Below are positions 1-5,087 of a DNA stretch of 5,087 nt, in pieces. The stretch covers positions 1 to 5,087 of the forward strand of contig JASJAL010000284.1 of NCBI GenBank assembly GCA_030067055.1, read 5' to 3'. Origin of the DNA: Kiloniellales bacterium. GTDB taxonomy: Bacteria > Pseudomonadota > Alphaproteobacteria > Kiloniellales > JAKSBE01. Both the position numbers and the translations under genes were made by a program. The notes beneath the pieces were generated by a model that was not told the DNA's origin, made no database searches, and saw only the letters and a program-made list of their open reading frames with translations. The first letter of the stretch is position 1. Each line of letters begins with the position of its first letter.

Positions 1-890
1 GCGGTCCAGAGGATAACCTGGTCGAGACCTCGCTCGGCGACTTCACCCGAAACCTGGGCGATCCCCAAGGGGCCCGCGAGCTCGTCAGAACGCCGCGCAC
101 CGCTGACGAATTCGCCAACGACCTGCAGAATGAAGCCGGTCACCCGCACCGTCTCCGCCCCGGCCATCCAGACCGCGTCGAAGGCGCTGACCGGATTGTA
201 TTCGAAGCGCGCGTTGCTGATGCCGACTCGGCCGACGTCCCGATCCGTGCTCATCTCGGGCGTCACGACCAGGGTGAGCTGCTCGGAGCCTCGCTGGATC
301 AGGAACTCGAGCGGCTGTCCTACCGCGCCTTGCACCACGTTGACGATGTCGTCGAAGCTCGCAATCTCGTTGTCTTCGATCTGGAGGATCCGGTCGCCGG
401 CCATGAGACCGGCGTTCTCGGCCGGAGATCCCGGAGCGACCCACTCGATCGCGGTGGGGTCGCCAATGATCGGAACCCGCTCGCCGTAAAAGCCGTAGAG
501 CACGCCCAAGGCCAGGAACGCGAATAAGAAGTTGGCGAGAGGCCCTCCGGCCACGATCCAGGATCGCTGGCCGAGGGTCTTGCGATGGAACGCCTGGTTC
601 TGCTCCTCGGGAGTCATACGCGCGAGCTCTGCCGAGGGCATGCTGGAAAAATCGGCGTCACCGAACATCTTGACGTAGCCGCCGAGGGGAATCGCGGAGA
701 ACTTCCACCGCGTTCCCGCCTTGTCGGTCCGGCCGAATATCTCCGGGCCGAAACCGATCGAGAAGACTTCGACCCGAACCCCGCAGCGCCGCGCGATCAG
801 GTAGTGGCCAAGCTCATGAACGAACACCAGAATCGTCAGAACGACCAGGAATGGGATCACGTAGGTCAGAATGACGTTCAAGATCTCCAT
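1..890 (-). CDS. rseP: RIP site-2 metalloprotease RseP/MmpA family (C-terminus off the window)
   Basis: Inner-membrane zinc protease of family M50 that cuts transmembrane substrates within the bilayer. Known relatives are E. coli RseP (anti-sigma RseA, signal peptide remnants) and Caulobacter MmpA (PodJ). The frame stays open from the ATG at 890 to the window edge, giving 296 codons. Visible parts: a first hydrophobic segment (about residues 7-24) running into the zinc motif HELGH (H25, E26, H29); the conserved stretch FSIGFGP (43-49); IPLGGYVKMFGD (67-78); AGGPLANF (114-121) opening a second membrane segment; one PDZ domain (about 143-213); and GPLGIAQ (273-279). The second zinc-ligand motif (LDG) and the last membrane segments should lie beyond base 1. 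Unlike E. coli RseP, there is room for only one PDZ domain. An in-frame ATG six bases upstream (896) is an alternative start; I prefer 890 because AAAGG at 905-901 is then 10 nt away rather than 4. It follows dxr after 134 nt. Substrate unknown here. Confidence 0.95.
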   Translation of the reverse strand, partial: MEILNVILTYVIPFLVVLTILVFVHELGHYLIARRCGVRVEVFSIGFGPEIFGRTDKAGTRWKFSAIPLGGYVKMFGDADFSSMPSAELARMTPEEQNQAFHRKTLGQRSWIVAGGPLANFLFAFLALGVLYGFYGERVPIIGDPTAIEWVAPGSPAENAGLMAGDRILQIEDNEIASFDDIVNVVQGAVGQPLEFLIQRGSEQLTLVVTPEMSTDRDVGRVGISNARFEYNPVSAFDAVWMAGAETVRVTGFILQVVGEFVSGARRSDELAGPLGIAQVSGEVAERGLDQVILWT

Positions 891-900
891 ATGCATCTCG

Positions 901-905
901 CCTTT
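901..905 (-). promoter_or_regulatory. Ribosome-binding site of rseP
   Basis: AAAGG on the minus strand lies 10 nt before the ATG at 890 and 4 nt before the in-frame ATG at 896. It is the only Shine-Dalgarno-like element near either start. Its spacing favours 890, though neither distance is ideal, so the start is uncertain by two codons. Confidence 0.5.
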
Positions 906-973
906 GTCCGCCGAGCCAGAACCGCCCAGACTCTACGTCGCCCCGACATATTCCGGCAACCCGCTGAAAGAAA

Positions 974-1002
974 AAACTAAAGTTAACTTGACTCTGTCAC
1001 AA
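974..1002 (-). promoter_or_regulatory. Possible weak promoter for rseP
   Basis: Read on the minus strand, TTGTGA (1002-997) matches the sigma-70 -35 consensus at 4 of 6 positions. It is followed, after exactly 17 nt, by TAGTTT (979-974), which matches the -10 at only 3 of 6. It lies in the one AT-rich patch of an otherwise GC-rich window, in the only sizeable gap, and points toward rseP about 85 nt downstream. The placement is suggestive but the match is poor. Read-through from the upstream operon could equally supply rseP. Confidence 0.25.
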
Positions 1003-1024
1003 TTTTGGCCGTGCGCCCGGCACG

Positions 1025-2224
1025 CTAGACCAGAGCCTTGAGAAATTCGTTAGCGGTGCGCCGCGCCTCGCCATCGATGTGGATCACTTCCTCGACACTC
1101 GAAGGATCGAGGCCAGGCACTTTGTTCATGGTCCGTTCTACCACCTCGACGATATCCAGGAAACCCAAGGCACCTGTCAGGAAACTGTCGACTGCCACCT
1201 CGTTCGCGGCGTTGAGAATGATCGGTGCGCTGGCTCTCTCCCTCAAGCTCTCCCGAGCCAGGCGCAGGGCGGGGAAGCGCGCCGGATCCGGCTTCTCGAA
1301 GGTGAGCGCACCGATCGCTGCCAGGTCGAGGGGCTCTACGGGCGCCGGAATCCGCGCCGGCCAGGCCAGTGTATGCGCAATCGGTGTACGCATGTCCGGG
1401 CTTCCCATTTGCGCCAGGACGGAGCCATCGATGTAGGCGACCGCGCTGTGAATCACCGACTGTGGATGAACCAGGACTTCGATCCGGTCCTCGGTCATGC
1501 TGAAAAGGTGCCGGGCTTCGATGATCTCCAGCCCCTTGTTCATCATTGTGGCCGAATCGACCGAAATCTTTGCGCCCATGTCCCAATTCGGATGCGCAAC
1601 GGCCTGCTCGGGCGTGACTTCGGCCATCGCCTCGCGGCTGTGGGTTCGGAAGGGGCCGCCCGAAGCGGTCAGGATCAGGTGGTCGACACCTTCCGGGCGC
1701 TCCTGGTCGAGGACCTGGAAGATGGCGTTGTGCTCGGAATCCACCGGCAGCAAGGTTGCCCCGTGGGAAATCACCTCAGAAATCATCAGGTTACCGGCAC
1801 AGACCAGGGTTTCCTTGTTGGCCAGTGCCACCACGCAGCCCGACCGGACGGCGCTCAGGGTCGGTGCGAGGCCGGCAGCGCCGACGATGGCTGCCATCAC
1901 CCAATCCACGGGCCTTTGGGCGGCCTCGACCAGCGCCTCGACACCCGCGGCGGCTGCGACCCCACTGCCTTCCAGGCCCTGCTTGAGCGCCTCGTAGTAC
2001 GCCGGGTCGGAGATGACCGCGAGCTTGGGCCGCAATTCCCAGGCCTGGGTGACCAGCAGCTCCACGTTACGGTGCGCGGTCAGCGCCTCGACGCTGTAGA
2101 CCTCGGGAGTGCGCCGGATCAGATCGATCGTGCTGCAGCCGACCGAACCCGTAGATCCGAGGATCGTGACCCGCCGGGCCGCCGCTTCTGGGCGCGCATC
2201 CGCTCTTTTCATTGCCGTTGCCAT
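1025..2224 (-). CDS. dxr: 1-deoxy-D-xylulose 5-phosphate reductoisomerase
   Basis: Cytosolic enzyme that rearranges and reduces DXP to 2-C-methyl-D-erythritol 4-phosphate with NADPH and a divalent metal, the committed step of the MEP isoprenoid pathway and the target of fosmidomycin. The 399 residues match the family length. The NADPH-binding loop GSTGSVG lies at 23-29, LANKETLV at 134-141, and the metal and substrate motif VDSEHNAIFQ at 161-170 (D162, S163, E164). TASGGPFR follows at 186-193, the flexible active-site loop with HPNW at 211-214, and MMNKGLEIIEA at 227-237 with the further metal ligand E233. HPQSVIHS (253-260), the PDMR segment (276-279) and LNAANEVAV (337-345) complete the set. 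The ATG at 2224 is preceded at 7 nt by GAGG inside the end of cdsA, and only one base separates it from the cdsA stop. The first 18 residues precede the core fold, so Met5 is a less likely alternative start. It supplies the isoprenoid units that UppS, two genes upstream, condenses. Confidence 0.98.
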   Translation of the reverse strand: MATAMKRADARPEAAARRVTILGSTGSVGCSTIDLIRRTPEVYSVEALTAHRNVELLVTQAWELRPKLAVISDPAYYEALKQGLEGSGVAAAAGVEALVEAAQRPVDWVMAAIVGAAGLAPTLSAVRSGCVVALANKETLVCAGNLMISEVISHGATLLPVDSEHNAIFQVLDQERPEGVDHLILTASGGPFRTHSREAMAEVTPEQAVAHPNWDMGAKISVDSATMMNKGLEIIEARHLFSMTEDRIEVLVHPQSVIHSAVAYIDGSVLAQMGSPDMRTPIAHTLAWPARIPAPVEPLDLAAIGALTFEKPDPARFPALRLARESLRERASAPIILNAANEVAVDSFLTGALGFLDIVEVVERTMNKVPGLDPSSVEEVIHIDGEARRTANEFLKALV

Positions 2225-2225
2225 G

Positions 2226-3047
2226 TCAGAACCTCGCTTCCCCCGCGAACCAAATCACGGCGGCAAGGCAGAGGCTTGCCGCTATGAGCCCGTCCGTGCG
2301 ATCCAGCAAGCCGCCATGACCGGGGATTAGGCGGCTCGAATCCTTGGCACCGAATCGGCGCTTGAGCATCGATTCGAATAGATCACCCCCCTGGCTGACA
2401 AGGGCAAGCAGCATACTCGATGCGACGAGACCGAAGGCAGCGTAGTCCAAGGCCACTTGGCTGGCGATCCAACCGATTAGTCCGGCCGCGGCCACGCCGC
2501 CGGCCAGCCCGCTCCAGGTCTTCTTCGGGCTGATCCGGGGGGCCAGCTTAGGGCCTCCCAAACCACGGCCGGCGAAATAGGCTCCGCTGTCGGTCGCCCA
2601 GACGACCGCAACCAGCCAGAGTATCAATTCCCGGCCCGACTCCGGATGTCCGCGTAGCCAGATCAGGGCCATGGCCGAAAGACCGATGACGCCCACGCCG
2701 GCGGCCACCCAGAAAGGCTCCAGCTGCCCCTGCCGCGCGGCCAGCATGCCGCCCATGATACCGACCAGCACGATCCAGCCAGCGGCGCCCGGGAGCCCGA
2801 GAGCGATGGCGCCGGCGGCGGCGACGGCGGCGCCGACCATGACCAACAACGTCGGTGACCCGTTGTCGGCGCCGCAGAGGCGTGCCCACTCCCAGGCCAT
2901 CACGCCTGCGGCGGTGATGATCAGAAGGTCGCTGTAGGGCGACCCGAAATAGAGCGCAGCAATCACCGGCGGGCCGAGCAAGAGGCCGGCCACCAGACGC
3001 TTGGCAAAGTTGCTGCCGGCTTTGTCGCTATCCGTTAGCGGCACCAT
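2226..3047 (-). CDS. cdsA: Phosphatidate cytidylyltransferase (CDP-diacylglycerol synthase)
   Basis: Integral membrane enzyme that makes CDP-diacylglycerol from CTP and phosphatidic acid, the precursor of the anionic phospholipids and phosphatidylethanolamine. With the ATG at 3047 it has 273 residues, a normal length. The full family signature is present at about 226-252: SMLKR, then KD, PGHGG and LDRTD in the right spacing. Upstream are ATDSGAYFAGR (151-161), SPKKTWSG (173-180) and SQGGDLFES (218-226), typical of the catalytic C-terminal half. Hydrophobic segments lie at about 17-35, 39-57, 66-84, 90-103, 113-131, 140-160, 180-200, 205-221 and 253-269, so eight or nine membrane passes are likely. 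The frame extends upstream to a TTG at 3104, but that would overlap uppS by 77 nt and add a non-conserved leader. The ATG at 3047 overlaps uppS by 20 nt. It has no clear Shine-Dalgarno, so initiation may rely on coupling to uppS termination. Confidence 0.95.
   Translation of the reverse strand: MVPLTDSDKAGSNFAKRLVAGLLLGPPVIAALYFGSPYSDLLIITAAGVMAWEWARLCGADNGSPTLLVMVGAAVAAAGAIALGLPGAAGWIVLVGIMGGMLAARQGQLEPFWVAAGVGVIGLSAMALIWLRGHPESGRELILWLVAVVWATDSGAYFAGRGLGGPKLAPRISPKKTWSGLAGGVAAAGLIGWIASQVALDYAAFGLVASSMLLALVSQGGDLFESMLKRRFGAKDSSRLIPGHGGLLDRTDGLIAASLCLAAVIWFAGEARF
2232..2235 (-). promoter_or_regulatory. Ribosome-binding site of dxr inside cdsA
   Basis: GAGG on the minus strand sits 7 nt before the dxr ATG at 2224 and lies within the last codons of cdsA, whose TGA ends one base before that ATG. 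The arrangement fits translational coupling of dxr to cdsA and supports the ATG at 2224 over the in-frame Met5. Confidence 0.6.
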
Positions 3048-3759
3048 AGCGCCGGTCGCGTGATTGAAACTCTTGAATAGCGGCGGCCAGGTCGGCTTCG
3101 CCAAAGTCGGGCCAAAGCTTGTCGACGAAGACCAACTCGCTGTACGCCGACTGCCAGATCAGGAAGTTGCTGATCCGCTGCTCGCCGCTGGTCCGCAGGA
3201 TCAGGTCCGGATCCGGGAGATCCGCGGTGTCGAGCTCGGCCTCGAAGGTGTGCTCGTCGATATCCGCAGGTGCGAGACTGCCATCTAACGCTTGCTGTAC
3301 CAGCCGCCGCGTCGCGGCGACGATTTCCTGGCGGCCACCGTAGCTGATCGCGATGGTCAGGTTCAGCCGGCGGTTGTCGGCGGTGACCCCTTCGGCCTCG
3401 TCGATCAGGTCGATCAGGTCTTTCGACAGCCGGGTCCGATCTCCGATCACACGCAGCCGGATCCCCTCTTTGACCATTTCGACGATCTGGCTGTGCAGGT
3501 ACCAGCGCAAGAGGCCCATGAGGTCGTCGACCTCGGTGGCCGGGCGTTTCCAGTTCTCGGCCGAGAAACCGTAGAGGGTGAGGTACGACACACCCATCGA
3601 CAAGGCACCCATGACCGCACGACGGGCCGCCTCGGCGCCGCGTTGGTGCCCGGCGGCGCGCGGAAGGCCGCGAGCGTTCGCCCAACGGCCGTTGCCGTCC
3701 ATGATGACCGCAACGTGCAATGGTGGGCCACCGCCACGGTTTTCGGATAGGGCTTCCAC
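3028..3759 (-). CDS. uppS: Undecaprenyl diphosphate synthase (cis-prenyltransferase)
   Basis: Adds eight isopentenyl units in cis configuration to farnesyl diphosphate, giving undecaprenyl diphosphate, the carrier lipid for peptidoglycan, O-antigen and other envelope polymers. It acts at the inner face of the membrane. The 243 residues match the family. HVAVIMDGNGRW at 15-26 holds the catalytic Asp21 (E. coli Asp26). H38 corresponds to E. coli His43. FSAENW is at 65-70, and the C-terminal diphosphate and metal site reads LRTSGEQR (188-195) to AYSEL (205-209), with R189, R195 and E208 matching E. coli R194, R200 and E213 at a constant offset of five. The start is GTG at 3759, four bases after the frr stop, with AGG 9 nt upstream inside the last frr codons. 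No ATG precedes the conserved core closely enough to replace it; Met20 would cut into the active-site motif. Its last 20 nt overlap cdsA. Confidence 0.97.
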   Translation of the reverse strand: MEALSENRGGGPPLHVAVIMDGNGRWANARGLPRAAGHQRGAEAARRAVMGALSMGVSYLTLYGFSAENWKRPATEVDDLMGLLRWYLHSQIVEMVKEGIRLRVIGDRTRLSKDLIDLIDEAEGVTADNRRLNLTIAISYGGRQEIVAATRRLVQQALDGSLAPADIDEHTFEAELDTADLPDPDLILRTSGEQRISNFLIWQSAYSELVFVDKLWPDFGEADLAAAIQEFQSRDRRYGAANG

Positions 3760-3763
3760 GCCG

Positions 3764-4321
3764 CTAGACCTGCATGATCTCGGCTTCTTTGTGGGAGAGG
3801 GTCTCGTCGACCTTCTTGACGTGTTCGTCGGTCATCTCCTGGATCGTCTCGCCCCAGCTGTGATGCTCGTCCTTGGAGATCTCGTGATCCTTCTCCATGC
3901 GTTTCAGCATCTCCATGCCATCGCGCCTCACGTTGCGGACCGCGACCCGGGCCTGCTCGGCGTAGCGGTGCGCTACCTTCGCCAGTTCGGCGCGGCGCTC
4001 CTCGCTGAGCGGCGGGATCGGGACCCGCACCAGCTGGCCGTCGGTCGAAGGATTGAGTCCGAGATCGGATTCCCGGATCGACTTTTCGACCGCGCCAACC
4101 AAAGAGCGATCCCAGACCTGCACGGTGATCATCCGCGGCTCCGGCACCGAGATGGTGCCGACCTGGGTCATCGGCATGTCACTGCCGTAGGCACTCACCG
4201 TGAGCGGCTCGAGCAAGCTGGCCGAGGCACGGCCTGTGCGAAGGCCGGCGAACTCGCGCCGAAGCGCCTCGATGGCGCCGTCCATGCGCCGTTGAATGTC
4301 GGAAAGATCTGGCTCTGCCAC
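3764..4321 (-). CDS. frr: Ribosome recycling factor
   Basis: Together with EF-G it splits post-termination ribosomes into subunits so they can start again; it is an essential cytosolic protein. At 185 residues it is the same length as E. coli RRF. The N-terminal helix carries LRTGRAS (27-33) at the hinge. The small beta domain spans about 31-104 and includes PLTVSAYGS (39-47) and [12 protein letters not shown] (60-71). The long helical arm resumes at PPLSEERR (103-110) and contains the near-invariant [11 protein letters not shown] (124-134), with R129 and R132 at the same numbers as in E. coli. It ends in KEAEIMQV. Translation starts at GTG 4321, three bases after the pyrH stop, and a strong AGGTGAGGA element (4337-4329) sits at good spacing. 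Tight packing between pyrH and uppS suggests a shared transcript. Confidence 0.98.
   Translation of the reverse strand: MAEPDLSDIQRRMDGAIEALRREFAGLRTGRASASLLEPLTVSAYGSDMPMTQVGTISVPEPRMITVQVWDRSLVGAVEKSIRESDLGLNPSTDGQLVRVPIPPLSEERRAELAKVAHRYAEQARVAVRNVRRDGMEMLKRMEKDHEISKDEHHSWGETIQEMTDEHVKKVDETLSHKEAEIMQV
3769..3771 (-). promoter_or_regulatory. Ribosome-binding site of uppS inside frr
   Basis: AGG on the minus strand, within the final Gln-Val codons of frr, lies 9 nt before the uppS GTG at 3759. It is short but is the only candidate. With the frr stop four bases before the GTG, it supports re-initiation by ribosomes finishing frr. Confidence 0.45.
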
Positions 4322-4324
4322 GAC

Positions 4325-5062
4325 TTAGTCCTCACCTGTCACGATTGTAAAAGAGCCTTCGCCTTTGATAACCCGCGCGAAGGCCCCGGGTTGGGTGATG
4401 GAGAATACCAGAATCGGAATATGGTTTTCACGTGCCAAGGATATGGCGGCGTGGTCCATTACGCCAAGATCGTCGGTAAGCACCTTGAGATAGCTCAGAC
4501 GCTCGTAGCGCTTCGCGCTCGGCACCTTGGCCGGGTCGGCATCGTAGACGCCATCGACCTTGGTGCCCTTGAGCAGGGCATCGCAGTCCATCTCCGACGC
4601 CCTGAGCGCGGCTGCGGTGTCGGTGGTGAAGAAGGGATTTCCGGTCCCAGCCGCGAAGACCACCACCCGCCCCTTCTCCATATGGCGGACCGCACGCCGG
4701 CGGATGTAGGGCTCAGCCACGGCCGACATCGGGATCGCCGACTGCACGCGGGTGTGGACACCCAGACGCTCCAGGGCATTCTGCAGTGCCAGGCAATTGA
4801 TCACGGTTGCCAACATGCCCATGTAGTCGGCCGTCGCCCGGTCGATCCCGGTCGCCGTGCCCGAAATTCCCCTGAAGATGTTTCCGGCCCCGACGACCAG
4901 GGCGACCTGGATGCCGAGTTCGTGGACCGACTTCACCTCTTCGGCAATCCGCTGAACGGTCGCCGGATCGATGCCGTAGTCCTGCGTCCCCAGCAGGGCC
5001 TCGCCGGAAATCTTGAGCAGGACCCTGCGGTAGGCTGTCTTCGGGACCGTCTCTGTCGTCAT
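4325..5062 (-). CDS. pyrH: UMP kinase (uridylate kinase)
   Basis: Phosphorylates UMP to UDP with ATP, feeding UTP/CTP synthesis and the UDP-sugars used for peptidoglycan and LPS. The bacterial enzyme is a hexamer of the amino-acid kinase fold, known in relatives to be activated by GTP and inhibited by UTP. The 245 residues show the phosphate-binding motif KISGEAL (17-23), VGAGNIFRG (57-65), [11 protein letters not shown] (79-89) in the UMP region, [17 protein letters not shown] (139-155) and the nucleotide-site motif [10 protein letters not shown] (168-177). The C-terminal stretch is intact. The ATG at 5062 leaves about 13 residues before the core, which is normal. Only a weak GGA element lies 8-10 nt upstream. 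The frame stays open to the window edge, so a slightly earlier start cannot be excluded, but no other start codon is seen in frame in the 25 bases available. In related bacteria tsf usually lies upstream; those 25 bases are too few to show it. Confidence 0.97.
   Translation of the reverse strand: MTTETVPKTAYRRVLLKISGEALLGTQDYGIDPATVQRIAEEVKSVHELGIQVALVVGAGNIFRGISGTATGIDRATADYMGMLATVINCLALQNALERLGVHTRVQSAIPMSAVAEPYIRRRAVRHMEKGRVVVFAAGTGNPFFTTDTAAALRASEMDCDALLKGTKVDGVYDADPAKVPSAKRYERLSYLKVLTDDLGVMDHAAISLARENHIPILVFSITQPGAFARVIKGEGSFTIVTGED
4329..4337 (-). promoter_or_regulatory. Strong ribosome-binding site of frr inside pyrH
   Basis: AGGTGAGGA on the minus strand ends 7 nt before the frr GTG at 4321 and encodes part of the last pyrH codons. 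It is the best Shine-Dalgarno match in the window. It fixes the GTG as the frr start and may offset the weaker start codon. Confidence 0.75.
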
Positions 5063-5087
5063 GGTTTCATCCGGAGCGGGGGCTAAG

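Larger units (their letters stand above)
891..1024 (-). other. dxr-rseP intergenic gap with AT-rich island
   Basis: This 134-nt stretch is the only real non-coding space in the cluster; the other junctions are 1-4 nt or overlap. Right after the dxr stop there is a small inverted repeat (five-base arms, five-base loop, 1024-1010) without a following T-run. An AT-rich island at about 1007-965 contains the perfect palindrome AAGTTAACTT (989-980) and a run of six T at 976-971. The rest, down to the rseP start, is GC-rich leader with an AAAGG ribosome-binding site at 905-901. I see no RNA gene or riboswitch fold in it. Confidence 0.6.

Noticed and set aside
971..989. Palindrome AAGTTAACTT followed by TTTAG and six T, resembling a terminator.
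   Set aside because: The palindrome has no loop, is all weak pairs but two, and could form at most a three-pair hairpin, so it would not stop RNA polymerase by the usual mechanism. It is kept only as a possible operator.
1010..1024. Inverted repeat (CGTGC / GCACG, five-base loop) directly after the dxr stop, as a possible terminator.
   Set aside because: The stem is only five pairs and is followed by GCCAAAATTG rather than a T-run. The T-run at 976-971 is too far away to belong to it, so this is not a convincing intrinsic terminator.
1079..2287. A plus-strand open frame of about 400 codons opposite dxr.
   Set aside because: It mirrors the dxr coding frame over nearly its whole length, has biased Arg/Gly/Asp composition and no motif, so it is a shadow of dxr.
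2808..2834. GC-only triplet-like stretch flanked by GGCGCC on both sides, looking like a repeat or hairpin.
   Set aside because: It encodes the alanine-rich membrane segment of CdsA on the minus strand (runs of Ala/Gly codons), which explains both the periodicity and the apparent inverted repeat.
3048..3104. Extension of cdsA to the TTG at 3104, adding 19 residues.
   Set aside because: TTG is a rare start, the overlap with uppS would be 77 nt, and the extra residues are read from conserved uppS codons in another frame without resembling a CdsA N-terminus.
3578..5086. A plus-strand open frame of about 500 codons running opposite uppS, frr and pyrH.
   Set aside because: It lies antisense to three genes with intact family motifs, and its product is His/Arg/Asp-rich with no recognisable domain. 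Long antisense frames arise readily in GC-rich coding DNA because of third-position bias.
5063..5087. Whether the last 25 bases show the end of tsf or a promoter for pyrH.
   Set aside because: The stretch is too short to identify anything: no recognisable EF-Ts C-terminus and no promoter boxes are visible.

Overview
The window is GC-rich, and every gene in it lies on the minus strand, so transcription runs from high to low coordinates. It holds a well-known bacterial housekeeping cluster in the order pyrH - frr - uppS - cdsA - dxr - rseP. In many proteobacteria this run sits downstream of rpsB-tsf and upstream of bamA, but neither flank is inside the window. The protein sequences (an RseP/MmpA-type protease with room for one PDZ domain, a ribosome recycling factor ending in EIMQV, a DXR with TASGGPF) and the high GC suggest an alphaproteobacterium, perhaps near Rhodospirillales. 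That placement is inferred from sequence character and was not computed.

Layout in transcription order: pyrH (5062-4325, UMP kinase); 3 nt; frr (4321-3764, GTG start, ribosome recycling factor); 4 nt; uppS (3759-3028, GTG start, undecaprenyl diphosphate synthase); 20 nt overlap; cdsA (3047-2226, CDP-diacylglycerol synthase); 1 nt; dxr (2224-1025, DXP reductoisomerase); a 134-nt gap; then rseP (890 to the window edge, site-2 intramembrane protease, missing its C-terminal part). The first five genes are packed as one translationally coupled unit. The gap before rseP is the only substantial non-coding stretch. It contains an AT-rich island with a weak promoter-like signal and a 10-bp palindrome, and no convincing terminator.

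The genes link translation and envelope building. PyrH supplies UDP, and so UDP-sugars for peptidoglycan and LPS. Frr recycles ribosomes. Dxr commits carbon to the MEP pathway that makes the isoprenoid units UppS condenses into the lipid carrier. CdsA makes the CDP-DAG precursor of membrane phospholipids. RseP is an inner-membrane protease used in envelope signalling and protein turnover.

All key catalytic motifs I looked for are intact, and I see no mobile element, CRISPR array, RNA gene or sign of horizontal transfer. I did not find a novel system. The points worth a second look are modest: start-site choices, the gap upstream of rseP, and the single-PDZ layout of the protease.
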